The translations under genes were made by a program, and so were the position numbers. The notes beneath the pieces were generated by a model. The model was not told the origin of the DNA. It worked only from the letters and a program-made list of their open reading frames with translations, and made no database searches. Source: Candidatus Solibacter sp. (lineage in GTDB: Bacteria; Acidobacteriota; Terriglobia; Bryobacterales; Bryobacteraceae). Taken from it: 7,175 nt of DNA. Below, piece after piece: positions 1-5,335 of the stretch; position 1 is the first letter of the stretch; each line of letters starts with the position of its first letter. The DNA lies in assembly GCA_017883355.1 (NCBI GenBank), contig JADGNS010000232.1, forward strand, positions 1 through 7,175, in the 5' to 3' direction.

Positions 1-177
1 ACACGAGCAGTAGTTTTCGAATAGCCCTGGCCCGCGCATTGCCAGCCGGTAGGTTTTTCCGCTGGCAGACTGCACGCTATAGTCGCCGTAAGGCGCTCCC
101 GTGGGCCGTTTCAGGATTTTGGCGATCGCGCCCGCCGCCCGTTCCCGCCGTTCGGTAATCTGCTGCTCGATCAACAT
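1..177 (-). CDS. N-terminal part of a probable SWIM zinc-finger protein (possibly a helicase), truncated by window edge
   Basis: The first 59 codons of a gene that runs off the left edge are visible, starting at an ATG at 177-175 with an AGGAGG ribosome site 10 bases upstream. The peptide opens with a charged helix (about residues 3-24). A segment with the look of a beta hairpin follows (SGKTYRLAMRG, residues 39-49), and the visible part ends ENYCSC with a Cys57-x-Cys59 pair. A CxC directly after such a strand is how the SWIM zinc-binding motif (CxC...CxH) begins. In bacteria SWIM motifs often occur at the N terminus of, or beside, SNF2/DEAD-type helicases. The second half of the motif (CxH) lies outside the window, so both SWIM and helicase are inferences. 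The gene follows the amidase on the same strand across 124 bases that contain a candidate promoter, so it is probably a separate transcription unit. Confidence 0.55.
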   Translation of the reverse strand, partial: MLIEQQITERRERAAGAIAKILKRPTGAPYGDYSVQSASGKTYRLAMRGPGLFENYCSC

Positions 178-187
178 GCCTGAGTAT

Positions 188-193
188 CCTCCT
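188..193 (-). promoter_or_regulatory. Ribosome binding site of the leftmost gene
   Basis: A perfect AGGAGG on the minus strand ends 10 bases before the ATG at 177-175. The spacing is slightly long but supports this start codon and supports the truncated ORF being a real gene. Confidence 0.6.
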
Positions 194-211
194 GCTTCAG
201 ACTAAGGAGTC

Positions 212-220
212 AGAATAGCA
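212..220 (-). promoter_or_regulatory. Candidate extended -10 promoter (TGCTATTCT) for the leftmost gene
   Basis: The minus strand reads TGCTATTCT at 220-212, a TGn extended -10 with hexamer TATTCT (4 of 6 matches to TATAAT). No TTGACA-like -35 is seen at 16-18 bases; the -35 region instead falls in a perfect palindrome (224-239). Transcription would begin near position 205, giving a leader of about 28 bases that contains the AGGAGG site. This is a motif-based prediction only. Confidence 0.35.
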
Positions 221-222
221 GG

Positions 223-240
223 GTGCCCGCAAGCGGGCAT
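223..240. repeat. Palindrome TGCCCGC-AA-GCGGGCA (operator-like dyad or hairpin)
   Basis: Seven-base arms at 224-230 and 233-239 are exact reverse complements around a 2-base centre, and a G-T wobble at 223/240 could extend them. The dyad sits directly upstream of the candidate -10 element, covering the spacer and the -35 position, where an operator would lie. It could instead form part of the transcript end of the amidase unit, but no T-run follows it on the minus strand, so an intrinsic terminator is not well supported. Confidence 0.45.
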
Positions 241-278
241 CGTCGGTCCTCCGTCCCCTGCAGGGACTACGACCGGCG
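241..278. repeat. Interrupted inverted repeat / stem-loop downstream of the amidase gene
   Basis: Bases 241-248 pair with 271-278 (8 pairs including one G-T). After a small internal loop, 253-257 (GTCCC) pairs with 263-267 (GGGAC) around a 5-base loop. The structure abuts the palindrome at 223-240 and lies 24 bases beyond the amidase stop codon. It may act as a 3' stabilising or Rho-associated structure. No U-tract follows, so I do not call it a terminator. Confidence 0.45.
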
Positions 279-301
279 TTACCAACTACGCCCGCGAGGC
301 G

Positions 302-1741
302 TCATGCAGGCTTACCGAAAGCAGGCGGGCGGCGCTTGTGCCAATCGGTATGGGACTGGAAGTCGCGGCCGATAGCGAGGAGGGTGTTCTCGGCGAATGG
401 TACGCCCACCACCTGGAGGGCGACGGGCATGTTTTCGGCGAACCCGCAGGGGAGCACCAGGGCGGGGAGGCCGGCGAGGTTGCCCATGGGAATGATGGCG
501 CGGAAGCCGGGATCCTTGGGAGGAGGGCCGCCGGGGCCGCGGTCGAGCGGCTGATCGAGCTTGGAGGCGATGCCGGCCCGGCCGGGCGCCAGCAGGACGT
601 CCACCGAGCCGAAGAGCTTGCCGACTTCGTCCTGTATCAGGCGGCGCAGGCGCATGGCCTTCAGGTAGTCCTTGGCGGGAAGTTCCAGGCTGGCTTTGAG
701 GCCGGCGATCTGCGGCTTATCGGCCAACTCATCGACCTTGCCGCTGGCAATCAGCGGCTCGAAAATCGACCCCATTTCGCCGGCGAGGATGGTGGAAAGC
801 GCCGCGCCGTAGGGCAGGTCGGGCAGTTTGGTTTCCACCAATTGCATGCCGGACGCCTTGAGGATCGCGATAGCGGCCTCGAAGGCAGGGCGCGCGGCGG
901 GTTCCACCCACTCGGCGAAATCGGCGGGCGCGTATCCCACGCGGAGGTCCTTCATGGGGCGCGCGTATTGGGGCGTGTAGTAGAAGCTCTTGCCGGCGGA
1001 CCCGGGGTCTTTGGAATCCTTGCCGGCGATTATCTGCAAGATGACGCCGCAATCTTCGGCAGAGTGCGCGAAGGGCCCGAGTTTGTCGAGTGTCCAGGAA
1101 AGTGCCATGGCGCCGTGGCGGCTCACCAGTCCGTAAGTGGGGCGCAAGGCGGTGACGCCACAGAAGGAGGCCGGGGTGACGATGGACCCGGAGGTTTCCG
1201 AGCCAATGGCGAAGGGCACCAGGCCGGCGGCGACGGCGGCGGCCGATCCACTGGAGGAGCCACCCGACCAGCGAGAGCGGTCCCAGGGATTGAGGCCGGG
1301 GCCGGTGAGCGAGGCGGAGGGGAAACGGTAGCCGCCGCCGCCGGCCAGTTCCACCATGGAGAGTTTGCCGGCGAGTACGGCTCCGGCGGCGGAAAGCTTC
1401 TCGATGACCGTGGCGTTGTAGTCGAAGACCTGGCCGGCGTAGGGCCTGGCGCCCCAGGTGGTGGGCTGTCCGGCGAAGGCGAGCAGATCCTTGACGCCGT
1501 AGGGGATGCCTTGCAGCGGGCCGCGGTAACGCTCGCGCTTGAGGTCCTTATCGACGTCCTTCGCCTGACGGAGGGCCTCCTGGTGGAGGGGCAGGGCGAG
1601 CGCGTTATAGCGCGGGCCGAGTTGCTGGAGCCGTTCGGAGACGGCGCGGGCCAGATCTTCGGCGGAGAATTCCTTGGCCTTGAGGCTGGCGTTCAGTTCG
1701 GAAAGAGGGGCGAAGAAAGTGTCGGTGCCGATGGAGGCCAT
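302..1741 (-). CDS. Amidase-signature family hydrolase
   Basis: This is a Ser-cisSer-Lys amidase of 479 residues, about the usual length for the family, which hydrolyses carboxamide or related C-N bonds; the substrate cannot be read from the sequence. The triad is visible: Lys84 in GVKDLL, the cis-Ser at Ser162 in GGSSSGSA, and nucleophile Ser186 in SETSGSIVTPA, exactly 24 residues after the cis-Ser as in FAAH and GatA. The C terminus (NLAGLPALVLPCGF and TDWHKRRPPAF) is also typical. The signature differs from the canonical DTGGSIR: Glu182 replaces Asp, Ser184 replaces Gly, and Val188 replaces Arg. No gatB or gatC is nearby, so a GatA role is unlikely. The start has GAGGAG overlapping the stop of the preceding small ORF, 9 bases away and in the same frame. 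As annotated the protein has no signal peptide and would be cytosolic. Confidence 0.93.
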   Translation of the reverse strand: MASIGTDTFFAPLSELNASLKAKEFSAEDLARAVSERLQQLGPRYNALALPLHQEALRQAKDVDKDLKRERYRGPLQGIPYGVKDLLAFAGQPTTWGARPYAGQVFDYNATVIEKLSAAGAVLAGKLSMVELAGGGGYRFPSASLTGPGLNPWDRSRWSGGSSSGSAAAVAAGLVPFAIGSETSGSIVTPASFCGVTALRPTYGLVSRHGAMALSWTLDKLGPFAHSAEDCGVILQIIAGKDSKDPGSAGKSFYYTPQYARPMKDLRVGYAPADFAEWVEPAARPAFEAAIAILKASGMQLVETKLPDLPYGAALSTILAGEMGSIFEPLIASGKVDELADKPQIAGLKASLELPAKDYLKAMRLRRLIQDEVGKLFGSVDVLLAPGRAGIASKLDQPLDRGPGGPPPKDPGFRAIIPMGNLAGLPALVLPCGFAENMPVALQVVGVPFAENTLLAIGRDFQSHTDWHKRRPPAFGKPA

Positions 1742-1746
1742 GCATG

Positions 1747-1752
1747 CTCCTC
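1747..1752 (-). promoter_or_regulatory. Ribosome binding site of the amidase, overlapping the upstream TGA
   Basis: The minus strand reads TGAGGAG at 1753-1747, so the GAGGAG site shares bases with the stop codon of the small ORF and lies 5 bases before the ATG at 1741. A ribosome ending the small ORF would sit on this site, which implies translational coupling. GAGG is also complementary to CCTC within amidase codons 2-3, a possible weak 4-bp hairpin. Confidence 0.65.
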
Positions 1753-1945
1753 AGGCCTTGAATTGGAAGGCCGGTTCGGTGGCCATGGGGATGGGAGTGC
1801 CGGCGAGCGCGGCGGCGTTCGCCTGTAAGCGATCGCGGGCAGCCTTGAGATCGTCGGCGGGAGCGGGGGCGGGTTGGGGCTGTTGCGCGGCCATGGCAGT
1901 GACGGATACCAATGTGGTGGCCAGTTTGCGGCGGGTCAGTTGCAT
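1751..1945 (-). CDS. Small Tat-type secreted protein of unknown function
   Basis: This 64-residue protein is not assigned to a family I can name. Its N terminus has the form of a twin-arginine signal: TRRKLA (Arg5-Arg6), then a hydrophobic stretch (residues 8-19) and an AMA-type cleavage site near residues 17-19. A Gln/Pro/Ala-rich linker follows (21-30), then a predicted helix rich in Ala, Arg and Asp (31-48), and an ending with ATEPAFQF (residues 55-62). The mature part would be only about 45 residues. The start is supported by GAGGT 5 bases upstream, inside the end of aroDE; the aroDE stop is 3 bases before the ATG and the amidase begins 9 bases after the stop. The distinct signal and tight spacing favour a real gene. 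Alternatively, it is the N-terminal export region of the amidase, cut off by an in-frame TGA. Confidence 0.7.
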   Translation of the reverse strand: MQLTRRKLATTLVSVTAMAAQQPQPAPAPADDLKAARDRLQANAAALAGTPIPMATEPAFQFKA

Positions 1946-1948
1946 GTT

Positions 1949-3478
1949 TCACCTCGACGGATGCGACGCGTGGCCGTTGCCGGAGAGTGCTTCCATAGCG
2001 GCCTTCTGCATGACGGAGCGCGGGGCGGTTTCGCCGGTCCAGATTTCGAATTGGCGTACGGCCTGTTCGATGAACATGTCCAAGCCCGGAACGACGGTTT
2101 TGCCCTGCTCCCGGGCGTGCTTGACGAGCACGGTTTCGAGCGGGTTATAGACCATGTCGAAAACGATGTCGGCGGGGATCTTGTCTTCGAAGAAGCATTC
2201 GTTGACGTGGGGGAACATGCCGAGCGGGGTGGCGTGAACCACGGCGTCGAAATGGCGGGAATCGAGCTGCTCTTTGAGGAGCGATTCGGCGCCGCAGATC
2301 TTGCTGAGGGCGCGGACGCGGTCGGCATTGCGGCCCACCAGGAAGATCTTGGCGCCGGCGTCGGTAAGCGCGCAAGCCGCGCTGCGGGCGGCGCCGCCGT
2401 TACCGACGATCAGCACGCTGGCGTTGGGGATCTTGAGCAAGCGCGCGAGCGGGCCGGTGACACCGGCGGCGTCGGTATTGGTGCCGCGCCACTTGCCGGC
2501 CTTGCGCCAGACGGTGTTGACGGCGCCGATGCGGCGCGCCAGCGGGTCCACCACGTCCAGGTAGCGGATGATCTTCTGCTTGTGGGGGATGGTGACGCTG
2601 AAACCGGAGAGGGGAAGCTTGGCGGCCAGCGAGAAGAAATCGCGCAGGCATGCCGGGGAAACCAGGAACGGCAGATATACGGCATCCACGCGTTTGGATT
2701 GAAAGGCGCGGTTGTGCACGGCGGGCGATATGGAGTGGCGTACCGGATCGGCAATCACGCCGTAGATCCTGGCGGATTTGCTCAGCTTTTCGACCCGATA
2801 GAGATGGCGCAGGAAGCGCGAGCTCACCTGCCCGGCGGCGGTGCCTTCGGCGTACATGGGGGCGGCATAGGTATAAACGCCGCCGAAAACGGGCGAGAGC
2901 ACGCGAGTGGGAAACCCGAGTTCGCCCATGGCCAGGACGATCAGGCGGTGTTTGGGCAGCGCTTTGGCGACGGCCAGGACGCGCACATTGTCGCTGGGCT
3001 TGCGGGCCGTGGTGACGATCTTATAGCCATCCGCCTGCACCCTCAAGACCCGGTTGACCACCGTGTCCATGGGGGGCGTGGCTTCGAAATTGTGATAGGA
3101 GACGATGACGAAGGTGCGGCCGCGGAACCCGCTCAGACGGTCCTGCGCCACCTCGGCGGTTTCGATCTCGATATCGATGGCATGCGCCCCGTTGCGCACG
3201 GCCAGGTCCAGCACGGCGAGCTGTTCCTCAATGCTGCCGTTGAACTTGCCGTGGTTCTGGTGGCGCCGGCAAGTGGCCAGGAGGATGCAGTCCGGGTACC
3301 TTTCGAGGAATTGCGGGATGGCTTCCGCGCCTTTGCAGGGACTGCTCAGGTAGTCCAGGCGGAATTCCAGGAAGAGCTCGCCGGCCTCGGCTTCGCGGCG
3401 GGCGTGTTCGAGCAGTGTCGGAACGTCAGGCAGGCCCAACGCGATGCATATGCGGGGGAGCGATCTGGTCTGCGACAT
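1949..3478 (-). CDS. aroDE: Bifunctional type I 3-dehydroquinate dehydratase / shikimate dehydrogenase
   Basis: This 509-residue fusion carries out steps 3 and 4 of the shikimate pathway to chorismate and aromatic amino acids in the cytosol. Residues about 8-228 are a type I dehydroquinase: Arg40 in EFRLDY, catalytic His129 in VSYHN, Schiff-base Lys153 in DGYK, and the late FGGVYTYA segment and Gln217. Residues about 236-497 are shikimate dehydrogenase: the substrate-binding Ser249-x-Ser251 in HSISPAVHN, catalytic Lys300 in TIPHK, Asn321 in GAVNT, Asp336 in TNTDAAG, the dinucleotide-binding GNGGAARS loop (359-366) and Gln472 in GLDMFIEQA. Both sites look intact. Similar AroD-AroE fusions are known from plants and chlamydiae. 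The first beta strand (RICIAL) begins at residue 9, which supports this ATG even though no ribosome site is found within 10 bases. It probably leads a unit with the small ORF and the amidase. Confidence 0.95.
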   Translation of the reverse strand: MSQTRSLPRICIALGLPDVPTLLEHARREAEAGELFLEFRLDYLSSPCKGAEAIPQFLERYPDCILLATCRRHQNHGKFNGSIEEQLAVLDLAVRNGAHAIDIEIETAEVAQDRLSGFRGRTFVIVSYHNFEATPPMDTVVNRVLRVQADGYKIVTTARKPSDNVRVLAVAKALPKHRLIVLAMGELGFPTRVLSPVFGGVYTYAAPMYAEGTAAGQVSSRFLRHLYRVEKLSKSARIYGVIADPVRHSISPAVHNRAFQSKRVDAVYLPFLVSPACLRDFFSLAAKLPLSGFSVTIPHKQKIIRYLDVVDPLARRIGAVNTVWRKAGKWRGTNTDAAGVTGPLARLLKIPNASVLIVGNGGAARSAACALTDAGAKIFLVGRNADRVRALSKICGAESLLKEQLDSRHFDAVVHATPLGMFPHVNECFFEDKIPADIVFDMVYNPLETVLVKHAREQGKTVVPGLDMFIEQAVRQFEIWTGETAPRSVMQKAAMEALSGNGHASHPSR

Positions 3479-3496
3479 TGGATCGTAGGGTACTCC

Positions 3497-3505
3497 AGGA
3501 TAACA
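3497..3505 (-). promoter_or_regulatory. Candidate extended -10 promoter (TGTTATCCT) for aroDE
   Basis: The minus strand reads TGTTATCCT at 3505-3497, a TGn extended -10 with hexamer TATCCT. The -35 position shows nothing like TTGACA. The predicted transcription start near 3490 would leave a leader of only about 12 bases. The only GGAG (3496-3493) would then lie upstream of the transcript, consistent with the lack of a ribosome site close to the aroDE ATG. Weak, motif-based prediction. Confidence 0.3.
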
Positions 3506-3579
3506 CGGGTACCGGAGGGGTTCCGGGGTGCTTCACCGTTATTGGGCCCGCGACGAAAGGGGGCCGCGTCCAGCCAGGC

Positions 3580-3643
3580 AAACCGGGGACAGACAGCGAA
3601 TTTCCGGCAAACGGCGCCGGAAATTCATGTCAGTCCCCGGTTT
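3580..3643. repeat. REP/REPIN-like imperfect inverted repeat overlapping the deoC 3' end
   Basis: Eleven bases AAACCGGGGAC (3580-3590) pair exactly with GTCCCCGGTTT (3633-3643). After a mismatch, GACA (3592-3595) pairs with TGTC (3628-3631 region), and following a small bulge GAATTTCCGG (3598-3607) pairs with CCGGAAATTC (3617-3626), leaving a 9-base loop. About 25 base pairs in total are possible. The right arm encodes the last four sense codons and stop of deoC; the rest fills the deoC-aroDE gap. The structure and GGGGAC/GTCCCC core resemble REP-type elements mobilised by RAYT transposases. With a single copy in view, that class is inference. It may also stabilise or end the Tol-Pal-deoC transcript. 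Confidence 0.6.
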
Positions 3644-4337
3644 GAGGCGGGGTCAGCCGTGCCTTCCACTCGTCCAGGATGGCGGCGGTAGAGGTAGTGC
3701 CGATGCGGGTGCAGCCGGCCTGATAAACTTCCAGCGCCTGATCGACGGTGCGGATGCCGCCGGCGGCTTTGATGCCAATCTCCTCGGGGAGGTGCTTGCG
3801 CATCAGGGCGATGTCCGGCAGGGTGTAGCCGGAGGGGGCAAAGCCGGTGGAGGTCTTGACGAAATCGACCTCGGCGCGCTCGCAGCAGCGGCAGGCGATG
3901 ATCTTCAACTCGTCGGTAAGGTAGGCGTTTTCCAGGATGACCTTGAGCAGCGCGCCTTCCTTATGGCAGAGTTCAGACATCTGGAGGAGTTCCAACTGCA
4001 CGTGCTGAAACTCGCGGGAGAGGAGCTTGGAAATGGCGATCACCATATCGATCTCCCGGGCGCCGCGGCGCAACAGATCGCGCGCTTCGTAGAGCTTGGT
4101 GGCGGTGTTCTGGGAGCCGTGAGGGAAGCCGCAGACGGCGCCGGCTTTGACGCTGCTGCCCTGCAGGGTGCGGACGGCCAGGTCGATATCGCAGGGGCGC
4201 ACGCTGGCACTGGCGATGTGGTACCGCTTGGCGAGTTCCAGCCCCTCGATCACCTGCTCATCGGTGAGCTCCGGGGCGACCAGGGGATGGTCGATGAGAT
4301 TGGCCAGAGCTTCGCAGGTGGTGAGCGGGAGCATCAC
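3630..4337 (-). CDS. deoC: Deoxyribose-phosphate aldolase
   Basis: This 235-residue class I aldolase cleaves 2-deoxyribose 5-phosphate to glyceraldehyde 3-phosphate and acetaldehyde in deoxynucleoside catabolism (cytosol). Family landmarks appear in order: IDHPLV (Asp16), CGFPHG (69-74), EIDMV with catalytic Asp97, KVILENAYLTD (132-142), DFVKTSTGF with Schiff-base Lys161, and IKAAGGIRT with the second active-site Lys190; RIGTTSTAAI closes the barrel. The early Cys-containing VCVNP motif reads ASVRP here, a modest deviation. Two starts are possible: GTG at 4337, or ATG at 4334, the next codon. Both overlap the cpoB stop (GTGATG), so translation is probably coupled to cpoB. The last four residues and the stop come from the inverted repeat at 3580-3643. 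No other nucleoside-salvage gene is visible nearby. Confidence 0.94.
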   Translation of the reverse strand: MMLPLTTCEALANLIDHPLVAPELTDEQVIEGLELAKRYHIASASVRPCDIDLAVRTLQGSSVKAGAVCGFPHGSQNTATKLYEARDLLRRGAREIDMVIAISKLLSREFQHVQLELLQMSELCHKEGALLKVILENAYLTDELKIIACRCCERAEVDFVKTSTGFAPSGYTLPDIALMRKHLPEEIGIKAAGGIRTVDQALEVYQAGCTRIGTTSTAAILDEWKARLTPPQTGD

Positions 4338-5263
4338 TTCTTACGCTTGGCGGGAGCGCGCGAGGGAGCGGCCGGCGGTCCGCAGTTCCGGCCAACCGCC
4401 TTAAGCTCGGTACAAGCCTGCACGCTCTGGTCGCTCTTGGGATAGCGGCGGATCACTTCCAGGAATTCATTGGCGCCTTCGGTTCTGTGCCCCGCCATTT
4501 TGACCAAGGCGCGGCCCTTGTAGAGCAGGGCGTCCGCCGTCTTGTTGTTATCGGGGTACTTCTCCAGCACCATGTCGAATTCCTTGACCGCGGCTTCGTA
4601 GTTGTTTTGCACAAAGTGAATCATGGCGATGTAGAACTGCGCATTGGGGGCGTAGCCGGTGTTGCCGTAGTATTTCAGGTAGTCGGCGAAGCCCTGCGCG
4701 GCCAGATCGTACTTGCCGCTGACATAGTCCTGGCGCGCCGCGTTGTACATGGTTTCGGCCGGCATGGGGGGCACGTCGGACGCGGCGGCGGGCTGGCCGG
4801 GCTGACCGGGCTGGCCGGACTGCGTGGGCGGCGCCGCCGGGGGCGCCTGCATCACTTTGATAGCGTTATTGATGTCGGTCAACTGGGCCTGCAAGCGGCT
4901 CATCAGGGCAGCGAGATCGGCGACTGCCTGGCTCACGGTGCGCAATTCGCCACCCATTTCGTTGAGGCGCGTGGAGGAGCCCACCACCGGGGTGACGACC
5001 TTCTCGGTGAGGTCGCGGAGGTTCTTGTCGAGGTTGCTCTGGATGACGGCCACGCCGGTATTGGCGCGGTTGGCGGCCTCGATGGACTGGCGCGCCAGTT
5101 CCGTAACGGCAGCGAACTTTTCGTCCTGAGACCGCTGGAGGTCTTTGATCTGCTGCTGCAACAGGGCTACATCGCGCTGTAATTCCTGGATTTCCTTGCT
5201 GGCGCCGGGCGCGAGCGCGGGCAGTGCCAGTAAGAGGCAAACCAAAAGGCTTCGGGATTTCAT
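4334..5263 (-). CDS. cpoB: Tol-Pal system protein CpoB/YbgF (periplasmic coiled-coil TPR protein)
   Basis: This 309-residue exported protein accompanies the Tol-Pal complex; in E. coli CpoB coordinates peptidoglycan synthesis with outer-membrane constriction. A Sec signal peptide covers residues 1-21 (hydrophobic core 5-18, ending APGAS). Residues about 23-138 are rich in heptad-like Leu/Gln/Glu patterns, a long coiled coil that in E. coli YbgF mediates trimerisation. A Pro/Gln linker with three GQP repeats (150-158) follows, then about three TPR-like helix pairs (residues 170-290), including AQFYIAMIHFVQNNYEAAVK. The tail is basic (KRKK) with two Cys residues (284, 294) that could pair in the periplasm. 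AGGAG lies 6 bases before the ATG. It sits 72 bases after pal, across a strong hairpin, and its stop overlaps the deoC start. It is somewhat longer than E. coli CpoB, mainly in the coiled coil and linker. Confidence 0.9.
   Translation of the reverse strand: MKSRSLLVCLLLALPALAPGASKEIQELQRDVALLQQQIKDLQRSQDEKFAAVTELARQSIEAANRANTGVAVIQSNLDKNLRDLTEKVVTPVVGSSTRLNEMGGELRTVSQAVADLAALMSRLQAQLTDINNAIKVMQAPPAAPPTQSGQPGQPGQPAAASDVPPMPAETMYNAARQDYVSGKYDLAAQGFADYLKYYGNTGYAPNAQFYIAMIHFVQNNYEAAVKEFDMVLEKYPDNNKTADALLYKGRALVKMAGHRTEGANEFLEVIRRYPKSDQSVQACTELKAVGRNCGPPAAPSRAPAKRKK
4791..4817. repeat. Three tandem 9-bp units encoding Gly-Gln-Pro in cpoB
   Basis: GGCTGGCCG, GGCTGACCG and GGCTGGCCG follow one another without gaps; on the minus strand they encode part of the (GQP)3 linker between the coiled coil and the TPR domain. 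In-frame slippage could vary linker length between strains. Confidence 0.6.
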
Positions 5264-5281
5264 ACAACTCTCCTGACCACT

Positions 5282-5309
5282 GACGGGGCAGCGGTGGGGC
5301 TGCCCCGTC
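5282..5309 (-). promoter_or_regulatory. Strong hairpin between pal and cpoB (11-bp perfect stem)
   Basis: GACGGGGCAGC (5282-5292) is the exact reverse complement of 5299-5309, with a 6-base loop. It is the main content of the 72-base pal-cpoB gap and ends 7 bases before the AGGAG site of cpoB. On the minus strand no T-run follows, so complete intrinsic termination is unlikely. More plausible roles are an mRNA-stabilising or attenuating element that sets the Pal:CpoB ratio, since Pal is needed in large excess. The stem is certain from sequence; the role is inference. Confidence 0.55.
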
Positions 5310-5335
5310 TTGCGGCGATGGATTCTGACTTTATC

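Noticed and set aside
223..278. Intrinsic terminator for the amidase unit
   Set aside because: Good stems exist, but no T-run follows either of them on the minus strand.
302..1741. Assignment of the amidase as GatA
   Set aside because: No gatB or gatC nearby, the nucleophile motif differs, and it sits with a Tat-type small protein.
1742..1753. Selenocysteine insertion at the TGA before the amidase
   Set aside because: No convincing SECIS hairpin follows. Only a weak 4-bp GAGG/CCTC pairing is possible, and a normal start with a good ribosome site lies just downstream.
338..1828. Long plus-strand ORF of 496 codons opposite the amidase
   Set aside because: It is the shadow of a strongly supported amidase in GC-rich DNA. 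The translation is Gly/Arg/Glu-rich low-complexity without recognisable motifs, and there is no plausible ribosome site.
1874..3691. Long plus-strand ORF of 605 codons opposite aroDE
   Set aside because: Antisense to an intact two-domain enzyme with all catalytic residues. The product is rich in Gly, Asp and His repeats typical of reversed coding sequence.
3528..4445. Plus-strand ORF opposite deoC
   Set aside because: Shadow of deoC; no domain recognised, and it begins within the intergenic repeat region.
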